64,000 bases of DNA from Tamaricihabitans halophyticus. Its GTDB lineage: Bacteria; Actinomycetota; Actinomycetes; Mycobacteriales; Pseudonocardiaceae. The notes beneath the pieces are model-generated. The model was given only the letters and a program-made list of their open reading frames with translations, searched no databases and had not been told where the DNA came from. The stretch spans positions 682,001 through 746,000 of the forward strand of contig NZ_SLXQ01000001.1 in the NCBI RefSeq assembly GCF_004340875.1, read 5' to 3'. The translations under genes and the position numbers were made by a program. Below are positions 48,260 to 56,895 of the stretch, one piece after another; position 1 is the first letter of the stretch; every line of letters starts with the position of its first letter.

Positions 48260-48490
48260 ATGACAACAATCGCATTGCTCTGCTTGGTCACCGGCGGCCA
48301 ACTGGTGGCGTTCGGTCGGTTCATCCGGCTGCCGCGCACCCTCGAGCCGCTGCTCCTGGGTACCGAACCACGACTGCTGCGTGATCTGCTCAGGGGCGGC
48401 GTGGTGCTGCGCGAGATCAGCGACGCCAACGCGACCAGGACGCTCCAGCGCATCGAGGAACTACACGGCAAGACGCCAGCTACCAGCTAG
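48260..48490 (+). CDS. Small unrecognised protein divergent from MocR
   Basis: A 76-aa protein. Residues 1-20 are hydrophobic (TIALLCLVTGGQLVAFG) and could be one membrane helix or signal anchor; the rest is basic and helical. The ATG at 48260 follows a strong GGAGGTG. It ends in a CTAG tetranucleotide shared with the convergent methyltransferase stop. It may be the target of the divergent MocR regulator. No family recognised. Confidence 0.65.
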   Translation: MTTIALLCLVTGGQLVAFGRFIRLPRTLEPLLLGTEPRLLRDLLRGGVVLREISDANATRTLQRIEELHGKTPATS

Positions 48491-49335
48491 CCGGTGACAG
48501 CTCGCCGCGCGGCCCATACGGTGCGTTCGGTGCGCACCGCGAGGTCCGCGCGGCGCAGGATGCTGTCCGCGCCGTCCGTATCGAGCAGCCGATCCAAGGC
48601 GGCCAGGTCCTCGGCACTGAGCACATCGGCGGCGGCCGCGCGCATCCGGCGCAGGCCGCTGAGCGCGTACCGGCCGACCGCCCCCGCTCTGGACCGTCCA
48701 ATTTCAACGGTGATAGTTCGCTCGGCCGCCACTTCGAAACCGGCCACGGCTAGCTTCTCGCCCCAGTCGGCACCCCGGTGCGGTAGTCGCCCGGCATGGC
48801 GACCATCGCTCGCCGCGTGGCAGCGCTGCTCGAGACCAGGACGATCCTCCGGCGCGGCATCCGGCAGGAACCGAGGGAACCCGGCGAGCTCCACGACGGC
48901 GAACAGGCCCCCGGGAGCGAGCAGATCGCGTACCTGACGCAGGGCGTGCTCGGGATCGGCCATATGGTGCATCGATGCCGAGGCCCACACCAGCTCGGGC
49001 GCACCGAGATCGGGCCAGGTCGCGTCGAGGTCGGCCGGCACAGTGTGCACCCGGTCGGCCAGCCCGCGCTCGCTGGCCTTGTCCTGTAGGCGTTGCAGAT
49101 GCTCGGCCGAGGAATCCACGGCCGTGACCCGCGCCCCGGGAAACCGGTCGAGCAGTGCGAACGTCCCCGCACCCGTGCCACATCCCAGATCCACGATCGC
49201 GTGTGGATCGGCATTGACGGGCAACCATGCGGTGATGGCCGCGGTGTGCTCGGCAAGCACTTCCGCGTCGAGATCGAGGATTTCCGCGTGGTTGTGCTGG
49301 GCAGGTCCGTGCTGGGCTGGCGCGATGGGTTTCAT
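48487..49335 (-). CDS. Class I SAM-dependent methyltransferase
   Basis: A 282-aa protein with motif I AIVDLGCGTGAGTFALLD, the acidic adenosine-binding AVDSS loop, and PELVWASASMHHMADPEHALR. It fits the UbiE/Methyltransf_11-like group acting on small molecules. Its C-terminal half resembles no substrate domain I can name. The ATG at 49335 lacks an obvious ribosome binding site. An XRE-cupin regulator gene lies upstream on the same strand after 96 bp. Confidence 0.88.
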   Translation of the reverse strand: MKPIAPAQHGPAQHNHAEILDLDAEVLAEHTAAITAWLPVNADPHAIVDLGCGTGAGTFALLDRFPGARVTAVDSSAEHLQRLQDKASERGLADRVHTVPADLDATWPDLGAPELVWASASMHHMADPEHALRQVRDLLAPGGLFAVVELAGFPRFLPDAAPEDRPGLEQRCHAASDGRHAGRLPHRGADWGEKLAVAGFEVAAERTITVEIGRSRAGAVGRYALSGLRRMRAAAADVLSAEDLAALDRLLDTDGADSILRRADLAVRTERTVWAARRAVTG

Positions 49336-49431
49336 GCCGCCAACATAGGTCCATTATGCGCGGAGTGCACGAGATCTTGCGTATAGAGCAAGAAGATAAG
49401 TGTCCTGGTCGCCGAGCACGCAACCGGCCGA

Positions 49432-50016
49432 CTAATCTGACTCCGAATGGGCCGGTTTGTCGGGTTCGTGACCTCGTCGGGCTTCGCGGTCAAAGATGCC
49501 AATGATTTCGCAGGGCCCACCGCCACTCCCGATCGCGTGCGGGACCATCGTCGGGAACTCAGCGGCCTGATTGGCCTCCACCCGGAAGCGCCGGTTCCCG
49601 AGCATCAGGACGGCGACCCCGGAAAGCACAACGAGCCATTCGCGCCCTGGATGTGCCCGCATCCTGGCCGGGTTGTCCGGCGGCGGGTCCGTGATGCGCT
49701 GGCGCAGCACGGTCATCCCGGGTTCGGCTTTGATCGGCCACCGCATCAGGCCATGCGCGCCGTCGATCATCGGATTGACGATCACGTCATCGGTGTCCGT
49801 CTCGACCAGCTGGTCAATCGATGTGTCCAACGCTCTGGCCAGCGTGACGAGCTGGTCGAGGGCAAGGCGTCGCTGACCGTTCTCGATCCGGCTGAGCGAG
49901 GACGGACTCAGCCGAGCACGGGTGGCCAGCTCGTCCAGCGACCAACCCTGTGCCACGCGTAGCGCGCGAATGCGTTTGCGCACCAGGCTGTCCAACTCAC
50001 CAGCGCCTTGCGTCAT
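49432..50016 (-). CDS. XRE-family regulator with cupin domain
   Basis: A 194-aa regulator. The HTH is about residues 12-66 (SLDELATRARLSPSSLSRIENGQ) and the C-terminal small-ligand cupin barrel covers about 110-180 (HPGREWLVVLSGVAVLML; TMVPHAIGSGG). Such regulators sense small molecules such as amino acids or polyamines. Homology starts at the ATG 50016. It is divergent from the SodC-like lipoprotein and upstream of the methyltransferase, either of which could be its target. Confidence 0.92.
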   Translation of the reverse strand: MTQGAGELDSLVRKRIRALRVAQGWSLDELATRARLSPSSLSRIENGQRRLALDQLVTLARALDTSIDQLVETDTDDVIVNPMIDGAHGLMRWPIKAEPGMTVLRQRITDPPPDNPARMRAHPGREWLVVLSGVAVLMLGNRRFRVEANQAAEFPTMVPHAIGSGGGPCEIIGIFDREARRGHEPDKPAHSESD

Positions 50017-50135
50017 AAGCACAACATAATGCCGAGCTCGCAAACTACCTCGGCGGGCCGAACCACCGGATTTGCGGTAACCGCCTGAGCTCGCGAGCAT
50101 ACGGACAGCAGGTACGCAAGACGGAATGAGGACAC

Positions 50136-50813
50136 ATGCGCAGGACCACCGTCCGGGGTAAATCGACCAGCCGGACACTGCTCGCCCTTGCCGCGGCCGG
50201 GCTGCTGCTCACCGCCTGTGGAAACGACGAAGAAGGCAACGGGCAAGCGCAGAACAACCAGCAGGGTGACCAGACGGCCACCACCCAGCAGGACGACAAC
50301 GACGACCAGCAGGGTCAGCCGGATGTCGAACAGAGCGGCCGGCTCGCCCCGCCGGAATCCGCCAACGGGGCCTTCACCTACAACACCGAACTGGCTCCGG
50401 AGGGCGCCGAGGTCTCGGTGGAAGCCGAGCAGACGCGGAACGGGACCAAGATCGAGATCGACGTGGAAGGGCTGGTCGCGAACCGCGGATACGCGGTACA
50501 CGCGCATACCGAGAAGTGCGGTGACGATGGCGACGCCGCCGGACCGCATTTCCAGAACGAGGTGGACCCGGCGGCGACCAAGGACGAGCCGTCTACCGAC
50601 CCGAAGTACGCCAACCCGGAGAACGAGGTCTGGCTCGATCTGCGCACCGACGGCGAAGGCGAGGGAGACGCGGAGACCGAGGTGCCGTTCAAGTTCACCG
50701 ACCGGGCGCCCGCCTCGATCGTGATCCACGAGAACGAGGAGACGGCCACGCACCATGGTGAGGCCGGCACCGCTGGCGACCGGGTCGCCTGCCTGACCGT
50801 GCCGTTCGCCTGA
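50136..50813 (+). CDS. SodC-like (Cu superoxide dismutase family) lipoprotein
   Basis: A 225-aa exported lipoprotein with lipobox LLTAC, then a long Gln/Asp-rich linker and a Cu,Zn-SOD-like beta barrel. Copper-ligand equivalents appear as HAHTEKCG, GPHF and the late HHGEAG; a Cys pair (KCG and VACL) could form the usual disulfide. The histidine-rich zinc loop of classical enzymes is not evident, so it may be a copper-only type, as reported for M. tuberculosis SodC. Start ATG 50136 follows a short GGA. Catalytic activity cannot be assumed without the conserved Arg, which I did not locate with confidence. Confidence 0.78.
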   Translation: MRRTTVRGKSTSRTLLALAAAGLLLTACGNDEEGNGQAQNNQQGDQTATTQQDDNDDQQGQPDVEQSGRLAPPESANGAFTYNTELAPEGAEVSVEAEQTRNGTKIEIDVEGLVANRGYAVHAHTEKCGDDGDAAGPHFQNEVDPAATKDEPSTDPKYANPENEVWLDLRTDGEGEGDAETEVPFKFTDRAPASIVIHENEETATHHGEAGTAGDRVACLTVPFA

Positions 50814-50949
50814 TCTCACCGACTTGACCGAGCTTCGGGGTGATTGAGTTCGCACACCGACTCAATCACCCCGCGCATCGGTATTGGACGGCCGCGTTCT
50901 CCGGTGTCATCGTGCAGATATCGCCCGGCGAACGCAATGGAGCTCCGTC

Positions 50950-52689
50950 ATGGTCACCGCCACGCGCCCCAGCTGGCCTTCCGGCGATACCTTCGCCGGC
51001 ACCGATCCCGCACTCGGCAACCTTCTCGACCAGCTCCTCGGCCCGGATGAACGCACACTACTGCAACCCGTGCTACGTGAGCTGGACGATGCGGCATCCG
51101 GCAGACTGTCCGAACTGGCCACCACCGCCGATGCCAACCCGCCACGGTTGCGGCAGTACGACGCGAATGGCGAGCGAGTAGACGAGATCGTCTTTCATCC
51201 CGCGTACACCGAGCTGGCCAACTATGCCTTCGAGCGGCTGGGGCTCGCCGCGATGTCCCATCGCGCGGGGATCCACTACTGGCCGGCAACCGCGCCGCAT
51301 ATCGCCAAGTACGCACTGTCCTATGTGTTCGTACAGGCAGAGTTTGGCATCTGCTGCCCGGTATCGATGACCGACTCCGCCGCCAGGGTACTGCGCCTGT
51401 TCGGCGATCCTTCGGTATTCGGCGATTATCTGGCCGGTCTCACCGCAACCGAGCATGACTCGCTGCTCACCGGCGCGATGTTCATGACCGAGCGAGCCGG
51501 CGGCACCGATGTCGGGCAGACCGAGACGACCGCGCGGCGGAAGGGCGATGACTGGGTACTGCACGGCCGGAAGTGGTTCGCCTCCAACGCCTCCGCCGAC
51601 GTGATCCTGACGCTGGCGCGCGTTCCGGGCGGGGCGGACGGCACCGCCGGTCTCGGCTTGTTCCTGGTACCAAGAACGCGCCCGGACGGCAGCCGGAACA
51701 GCTACCGGATCGACCGGCTGAAGGACAAGCTCGGCACCAGGTCGATGGCCAGCGGCGAGGTCACCTTGGACGGCGCATATGCCCTGCCAGTCGGCGATCT
51801 TTCTCGAGGTTTCCGACAGATGGCCGAGATGGTCAACGTGTCTCGACTGTCCAATGTGTTGCGTTCGGCTGGTTTGATGCGGCGCGCGGTATGGGAATCG
51901 GTGTGGCACACGAAGCAGCGAGTGGTCTTCGGCAAGCCACTGTTCGATCAGCCGCTGATGCGCGCCAGCCTGCTGCCACTGCAACTGCATGCCGAGTCTG
52001 CCCTGGGTTTCGCGCTGGAATGCGCGAAACTGCTGGACGAAGCTGATCGGGGCGATGAACTCGCCGGGCGGTTGATCCGGGTACTCACCCCGCTCGGTAA
52101 GTACACCATCTGCAAGCAGGCTAGGTGGGTGACCGGGGAGGCCATGGAGATCCGTGGTGGCAACGGGTACATCGAGGACTGGGTCAATCCCCGGCTAGTC
52201 AGGGATGCGCACCTCGGCTCGATCTGGGAAGGGTCGAGCAACGTGATCGCGCTGGACGCCCTGCGCTGTATGCGTAAGTCCGGGGCACACGACGAGCTGA
52301 CCGAACACCTGACGGACCGCTTGGCAAAGATCACCGACCCCGAGGTTACCCGCGCGGCGCAACGGGTCCTCGATAGGTTGGCGCGCTTGCGTGCGCGTGG
52401 TAACGAGTTGCTTGCCGCGCCGGACGATTGGGCGCAAGCGGCCGCCGGGCGCTATACGGGCGAGCTGTCCAGGGCGACGCAGGCAGCGTTCCTTGTCCAG
52501 CAGGCGGCGCGCGAGGCCGATGCCGGGGGCGGTTACCGCAAGCTACTCGTCGCGAACTGCTACCTCGGCTACCTCGATGGCGCCGAAGCCCCGCCAGCCG
52601 CGCTCGATTGCCTTGAGCAGATCGTGTTTGGCGGCACGGTGGACGCCAGTACCGCGAACACGCCAGTTGGACAAGACCCGGGTAGCTGA
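50950..52689 (+). CDS. AidB-like acyl-CoA dehydrogenase
   Basis: A 579-aa flavoprotein. Typical ACAD segments are MTERAGGTDVGQTETTAR, WFASNASADVILTLAR, RDAHLGSIWEGSSNVIALDALR and a C-terminal helical extension as in AidB. AidB proteins bind DNA and protect against alkylation in E. coli; family members in actinobacteria may act on acyl-CoAs. The ATG at 50950 follows GGAGC; the open frame to 50884 lacks homology. It is followed after 35 bp by the PAP2-kinase fusion, but no joint pathway is clear. Confidence 0.9.
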   Translation: MVTATRPSWPSGDTFAGTDPALGNLLDQLLGPDERTLLQPVLRELDDAASGRLSELATTADANPPRLRQYDANGERVDEIVFHPAYTELANYAFERLGLAAMSHRAGIHYWPATAPHIAKYALSYVFVQAEFGICCPVSMTDSAARVLRLFGDPSVFGDYLAGLTATEHDSLLTGAMFMTERAGGTDVGQTETTARRKGDDWVLHGRKWFASNASADVILTLARVPGGADGTAGLGLFLVPRTRPDGSRNSYRIDRLKDKLGTRSMASGEVTLDGAYALPVGDLSRGFRQMAEMVNVSRLSNVLRSAGLMRRAVWESVWHTKQRVVFGKPLFDQPLMRASLLPLQLHAESALGFALECAKLLDEADRGDELAGRLIRVLTPLGKYTICKQARWVTGEAMEIRGGNGYIEDWVNPRLVRDAHLGSIWEGSSNVIALDALRCMRKSGAHDELTEHLTDRLAKITDPEVTRAAQRVLDRLARLRARGNELLAAPDDWAQAAAGRYTGELSRATQAAFLVQQAAREADAGGGYRKLLVANCYLGYLDGAEAPPAALDCLEQIVFGGTVDASTANTPVGQDPGS

Positions 52690-52724
52690 AGCGCAGCACA
52701 CCTCGCAGTCGCTAATTTGTCCGC

Positions 52725-54245
52725 ATGCCAAGCAGCTTCGCCAGGATTCGCGACCAGATTGTCGATATTGACCGGAAAGTCATGTTACGAACGGCGGCGC
52801 TGCCGGCAACCTCTGCGGATCGCAACCTTGCCAAGCTCAGCGAGGCGGCGAACGGCGGGCGACTCTGGTTGCTACTCGGCGGGCTGCTTGTCCTGCGGCC
52901 AGGCGAGTTTCGCAGGGCGGGGCTACGCGGCATGGCCGCGGTTGGGGGCGCGAGCCTGCTGGCGAACCTGCTCGGCAAGCAGCTCTTCGCTCGCCGGCGG
53001 CCGCCGAGCGGGCTGATGCCGCGCGGCCGGAGCCTGGCGAATCCACCTGGATCAGCGGCTTTTCCTTCCGGGCATGCCGCGAATGCCTTCGCCTTTGTCA
53101 CCGCCGCCGCGATGGAACGCAAACGAACCGGTGCCGCGCTCGCGCCACTTGCCGCGGCGGTCGCCTACTCCCGTGTGCACACCGGGATGCACTGGCCGTC
53201 CGATGTGCTTGCGGGCGCGGCGCTTGGCTCGGTTGCCGCGCTTGCCACCCGACACTGGTGGCCGTTGCGCACCGTGGCTCAGCCACACGCCGCGCGCCCG
53301 GCACAGGCACCGCCACTACCGGATGGCACCGGGCTACTGCTGTTCCACAACCCTGAATCGGGCAATCCGGATATCCGCACGGCAAGCCGGATGGCCGCGC
53401 TCTGGCCGAATGCGCGGCTGGTCGAGCTGAATCGTCGCCCGCCGGTCGACGCACAAGTCGAATCGGCGGTAGCGGCCAACCAGCCTGACCTCGCCGCACT
53501 CGGCGTTGCTGGTGGCGATGGGACGGTCGCCGCCGTGGCCGCGGTGGCACACCGACACCGACTCCCGCTCGTCGTGGTGCCGACCGGAACGTTGAACCAT
53601 TTCGCCAGGGATATCGGGATCGGCGCGGCATCGGCGGCGGTGCGGGCGACCCGCAACGGGATGTCGAGCAAGGTCGATCTCGGTTTGCTGCAGGTAACGA
53701 CGAACCGAGACGAGCAACTGGCCCGGTGGTTCGTGAACACCGCTAGCCTCGGCGGGTACCCCGCGATCGTCCGGGTCCGCAATCTGCTCGAACCGCGCTA
53801 CGGCAGGCATGCGGCGATGATCGTGGCGATGATTCGCACCCTACGACGGGCCCAGCCGATCCCGGTGCTGCTGAATGGCAGGGCGCGCTCGGTCTGGCTG
53901 CTGTTCGTTGGGAACGGCAGCTATCAGCCAAAGGAGTTCAGCCCGGTGCGCCGCCAGGCGATGCACACCGGGCTGCTCGACGTTCGGTACCTGCGCGCTG
54001 ACCTACCGTACTCGCGCACCAGATTCGTACTCGCGGCGCTGACCCGCAGTTTGGCGGCCAGCCGGGTGTATCACCAGTTTGATGCCTACGAGTTGGATGT
54101 GCGGCTACCCGAAGGTGCGACGCGAATCGCCACCGATGGTGAACTCGGCCCGCTCGGCAGGCGGTTCCTGTTCCGTACCCAGCCACGCGCGCTCACCGTC
54201 TATCGGTCGAACGACACGGTCTATCGAGCCGAACACAACAGCTGA
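52725..54245 (+). CDS. PAP2 phosphatase - diacylglycerol kinase fusion protein
   Basis: A 506-aa protein. The N-terminal half is a PAP2-type lipid phosphatase with motifs KQLFARRRP, FPSGHAANAFA and SRVHTGMHWPSDVLAG, and short hydrophobic helices. The C-terminal half (from about residue 200) is a DAGK catalytic domain with LGVAGGDGTVAAVAAVAH and VVPTGTLNHFARDI. It may dephosphorylate and rephosphorylate lipid intermediates in the membrane, for example phosphatidic acid or prenyl phosphates. The start ATG 52725 has no ribosome binding site, so translation could be leaderless. Similar fusions exist in actinobacteria; substrate unknown. Confidence 0.9.
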   Translation: MPSSFARIRDQIVDIDRKVMLRTAALPATSADRNLAKLSEAANGGRLWLLLGGLLVLRPGEFRRAGLRGMAAVGGASLLANLLGKQLFARRRPPSGLMPRGRSLANPPGSAAFPSGHAANAFAFVTAAAMERKRTGAALAPLAAAVAYSRVHTGMHWPSDVLAGAALGSVAALATRHWWPLRTVAQPHAARPAQAPPLPDGTGLLLFHNPESGNPDIRTASRMAALWPNARLVELNRRPPVDAQVESAVAANQPDLAALGVAGGDGTVAAVAAVAHRHRLPLVVVPTGTLNHFARDIGIGAASAAVRATRNGMSSKVDLGLLQVTTNRDEQLARWFVNTASLGGYPAIVRVRNLLEPRYGRHAAMIVAMIRTLRRAQPIPVLLNGRARSVWLLFVGNGSYQPKEFSPVRRQAMHTGLLDVRYLRADLPYSRTRFVLAALTRSLAASRVYHQFDAYELDVRLPEGATRIATDGELGPLGRRFLFRTQPRALTVYRSNDTVYRAEHNS

Positions 54246-54343
54246 GCGCGCCCGCCGCAACCGCGCTAGCCTGGAAGAACGCGGTCACCGAGCGTGCGCG
54301 CGGTGGATCGGAAACAGCTAGTCGCAGGTGAGCGAGGCCAACC

Positions 54344-54817
54344 TTGGAGATCATTGACAAGCCAGACCCGCCAACCGGTATCGGTCGGCTACTGGCCAGG
54401 ACACCAATTCACCTGTACCGCGCCGGTTTCGGCTGGCTACTTGGTGGTCGATTCCTTCGACTCACCCATACCGGTCGCAAATCGGGAAAGCCGCGCGAGG
54501 TGGTTATCGAAGTCGTCGGCAAGGTCGATGATGGGTTCTATGTCTGCTCCGGATTCGGTGAACGCGCTGATTGGTACCGCAACGTCCGGCATAATCCCGA
54601 GGTGACGATCCAGGTGGGACGGCGAAGGGGCGCGGCCACCGCGATCCCGCTGTCCGCGGCGGAGGGCGGCGAGATCATGGCCCACTACGCGAGTAAACAT
54701 CCGAAGATCGCGATGCGACTGTGCCGAACCATGGGGTTCGCGGTAGATGGCGGTGCCGCCGATTTCCGCGAGGTCGGCCAGAGTGTCCCTTTCCTCAAAC
54801 TCGCGAGGCCAGCCTGA
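54344..54817 (+). CDS. Ddn-like deazaflavin (F420)-dependent nitroreductase family protein
   Basis: A 157-aa split-beta-barrel protein of the Ddn/Rv3547 family. LTHTGRKSGKPREVVIEVVG is the F420-contact segment and ADWYRNVRHNPEVTIQVGRR is characteristic. Members reduce quinones or nitro compounds with F420H2. The start appears to be TTG 54344, with GAGG upstream; the next in-frame ATG would lose conserved residues. It fits with other F420-linked genes in the window. It lies 98 bp after the PAP2-kinase gene. Confidence 0.9.
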   Translation: MEIIDKPDPPTGIGRLLARTPIHLYRAGFGWLLGGRFLRLTHTGRKSGKPREVVIEVVGKVDDGFYVCSGFGERADWYRNVRHNPEVTIQVGRRRGAATAIPLSAAEGGEIMAHYASKHPKIAMRLCRTMGFAVDGGAADFREVGQSVPFLKLARPA

Positions 54818-54835
54818 CTGTCTATTGTGAAAAGA

Positions 54836-55279
54836 CTAGGGCAGGATCACGACTTCGAGTACGCCGTTCTCCAGTACCGTACACAGCTGGCTCGCGGCGG
54901 CGAACCGGCGCGGCAGGCTGATGCTTCGGCGGAACGGGCCATACGTAGGCCCGCGTAGGTAGCATCTTCCGGATGCCCTGGAAACCTTGCGAGTGCCGGA
55001 GACGGTCAGGGTGCCAGCGACCAGCGAGCAATCGATCTCCGGGCGGGCAAGTCCGGGCAGGTCCATCCTGATGAGGATCGAGTCGTCCGATACGAACATC
55101 TCCGCGGGTGGCGTCCATGGCAGGAACAACTCTTCGCCAGCGAGCTCGACCGTCTGGCGGTTCGCGTCGTCCGCGTACCGGGTGAGGCCGCCGATATCCA
55201 TGCCGCGCTGGACGTCGCTGTTCAGCGCGCGTAGCCAGCCCCATACCCGCTTGACCGGGTAATGCCGTTCACTTCGCAT
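54836..55279 (-). CDS. Hsp20/alpha-crystallin family small heat-shock protein
   Basis: A 147-aa chaperone-like protein. The alpha-crystallin domain spans about residues 55-146, with MFVSDDSILIRMDLPGLARPEID, GTLTVSGTRKV and GPFRRSISLPRRF, and ends NGVLEVVILP. The usual C-terminal I-x-I tail is missing because the protein stops right after the last strand, which may limit oligomer assembly. The start ATG is at 55279. The protein converges with the Ddn-like gene with a gap of 18 bp. Confidence 0.85.
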   Translation of the reverse strand: MRSERHYPVKRVWGWLRALNSDVQRGMDIGGLTRYADDANRQTVELAGEELFLPWTPPAEMFVSDDSILIRMDLPGLARPEIDCSLVAGTLTVSGTRKVSRASGRCYLRGPTYGPFRRSISLPRRFAAASQLCTVLENGVLEVVILP

Positions 55280-55475
55280 CGGAGTTCACCCCTGCCAAGT
55301 AGCTAGTACCCAAGTGTGCGAGCACACCGGCGGCCCGTCCAGCACCGCCCGCGTACGGAAAGCATCAGAGTCCGAAAACGAGAACGGAATGACAGTGCGG
55401 GCCGCGCACCCACGGAAACCGCATTGTTTAGGGATCTTGCGGTCACTGGGCCGCTCCGGGTAACCGTTGGTGAGG
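55280..55475. other. Intergenic region upstream of hsp20 with a dispersed repeat
   Basis: About 200 bp between the hsp20 start and the TetR stop. It should hold the hsp20 promoter. One copy of the dispersed hairpin repeat lies at 55418-55443. I saw no HspR-type inverted repeat. Confidence 0.5.
55418..55443 (+). repeat. Dispersed short hairpin repeat copy
   Basis: ACCGCA (55418-55423) pairs with TGCGGT (55438-55443) around a loop containing TTTAGGGATCT; total 26 nt, followed by CACTGG. It is nearly identical to the copy at 56896-56921. Confidence 0.7.
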
Positions 55476-56045
55476 CTAGAGGTTCTGCGTCCCACCCTCC
55501 AGCACGAGATCCACGGTTTCCGCCAGGAAAGCCGGTGACGCTTCGCCGCCGCGCAGGAGCAGCCGGAACCAGATCGCTCCGGCGAGCAGGTCCATGATCG
55601 AAGCCGGGTCGAGGCCAAGACGGAGTTCGCCACGTTCCCACGCCCGCTGGAAGATCGGCTGTTCGCGGGCCATCCGGTCGGCGAAGAACGTTCGTGCGAC
55701 CTCGGCGAGTTCCGGTCGGCGCGGTGCCACGGTGAGTGCCGCCGTGACGATGGGCGCGGTGCGCTCGGATGTGAGCAGCCTGGCGATCTGCCGAGCCACG
55801 GCGAGAAGATCGGTGCGCAGGCTGCCGGTGTCCGGCACGTCGATGCTGAGCAGCCCGGAGTTGGTGAGCGCCGCGGCCAGAAGCGCGTCCTTCGACGGCC
55901 ACCACCGATACAGGGTGGTCTTGTTGACCCCGGATCGAACGGCGACCGATTCGATGGCCAGCTTGTCGTAGCCGTGCACGGCCAGCAGTTCGAGGGTCGC
56001 GGCAAATATCGCCTCTTCCTTGCGGGGGCCACTCCGTATGCTCAC
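55476..56045 (-). CDS. TetR-family transcriptional repressor
   Basis: A 189-aa repressor with an N-terminal HTH (LAIESVAVRSGVNKTTLYRWW) and a helical ligand domain that resembles the TetR_C_11-like group. The start is a GTG at 56045 (VSIRSGPRK); upstream open frame sequence runs through the operator region and is rejected. It is divergent from an alpha/beta hydrolase, and two matching 18-bp candidate operators lie between the genes. It likely represses itself and the hydrolase until a ligand binds. Confidence 0.93.
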   Translation of the reverse strand: MSIRSGPRKEEAIFAATLELLAVHGYDKLAIESVAVRSGVNKTTLYRWWPSKDALLAAALTNSGLLSIDVPDTGSLRTDLLAVARQIARLLTSERTAPIVTAALTVAPRRPELAEVARTFFADRMAREQPIFQRAWERGELRLGLDPASIMDLLAGAIWFRLLLRGGEASPAFLAETVDLVLEGGTQNL

Positions 56046-56057
56046 GGGCCAATAATA

Positions 56058-56075
56058 CAACGCACCGTTGCGTTG
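56058..56075. promoter_or_regulatory. TetR operator, site 1
   Basis: CAACGCACCGTTGCGTTG is a near-perfect palindrome (CAACGCA/TGCGTTG). It is the exact reverse complement of site 2, 40 bp away, in the tetR/hydrolase divergent promoter. Confidence 0.85.
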
Positions 56076-56097
56076 TGCTAAATCGATGACTACAGTG

Positions 56098-56115
56098 CAA
56101 CGCAACGGTGCGTTG
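56098..56115. promoter_or_regulatory. TetR operator, site 2
   Basis: CAACGCAACGGTGCGTTG is the exact reverse complement of site 1 and ends 14 bp before the hydrolase start codon. Two TetR dimers could bind here about four helical turns apart. Confidence 0.85.
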
Positions 56116-56129
56116 CTTGTGGAGGTTCT

Positions 56130-56852
56130 ATGGTTCCCGTCGTGTTCGTCCATGGCATCCGCATCAGCGGCGCGGCCTGGGTCGAGCAGGTGGAGAAAGT
56201 GGGTACGCGGCACCCCGCGAGGGCGATCGACCTACCTGGCCACGGCGCCCATCGTGGCTCGCCGTTCACGCTCTCCCATGCGGTACAAGCAGTCGTCGAC
56301 GCTGTCGACGAGCCGGCCCTGGCCGTGGGCCACTCGCTCGGCGGCTACGTCGCCATCGCCGCGGCGGCCCGGCATCCCGAACGCGTGGCCGGTCTGGTCG
56401 TCGCCGGCTCCAGCTTCATTCCCGGGCGAACACTAGAGACGCCGTTCCGGCTGGCGCACCGCGCGTTCATGCGGCTTCCGGATCGCGGTGAGCGGATCAG
56501 CCGTTGGCAGTTCAACGCCGCTCTGCCACGACCGCTCGCGGACGCGGTGGTGGCAGGCGGGATCGCGACCGAGGTGATCCCGGATGCGGCGAAGGCTTTC
56601 GACGACTTCGACGTTCTCGCCGAACTCGCGCGGTACCCCGGCCCGGTCTGGCTGATCAATGGCGCTCGCGACCACTTCCGGCGACACGAGCGCCGCTTTC
56701 TCGATGCCTGCGTGGACGGACGACTGCTCATCGTGCCGGGCGCCGGGCACTACCTGCCACTGACCCACGCCGGCGAGTTCTCCCGACTAGTCCTCGATGC
56801 CGCCGCGGTGGTGGAGATGGCTGGGTTGGACGTCGGCGATCCGCATAGGTGA
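56130..56852 (+). CDS. Alpha/beta hydrolase
   Basis: A 240-aa serine hydrolase of the alpha/beta fold. The oxyanion motif is VFVHGIRISGAAW, the nucleophile elbow is AVGHSLGGYVAI, the acid is likely Asp in LINGARDHFR, and the catalytic His is in PGAGHYLPLTHA. The ATG at 56130 follows GGAGG. Esterase, lactonase or haloperoxidase-like activity cannot be chosen from sequence. The TetR operators upstream indicate inducible expression, perhaps by the enzyme's substrate. Confidence 0.93.
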   Translation: MVPVVFVHGIRISGAAWVEQVEKVGTRHPARAIDLPGHGAHRGSPFTLSHAVQAVVDAVDEPALAVGHSLGGYVAIAAAARHPERVAGLVVAGSSFIPGRTLETPFRLAHRAFMRLPDRGERISRWQFNAALPRPLADAVVAGGIATEVIPDAAKAFDDFDVLAELARYPGPVWLINGARDHFRRHERRFLDACVDGRLLIVPGAGHYLPLTHAGEFSRLVLDAAAVVEMAGLDVGDPHR

Positions 56853-56895
56853 ACCACTTGGCGGCCGAGGGCGCACCCGGAGCTATTGCCACCGA

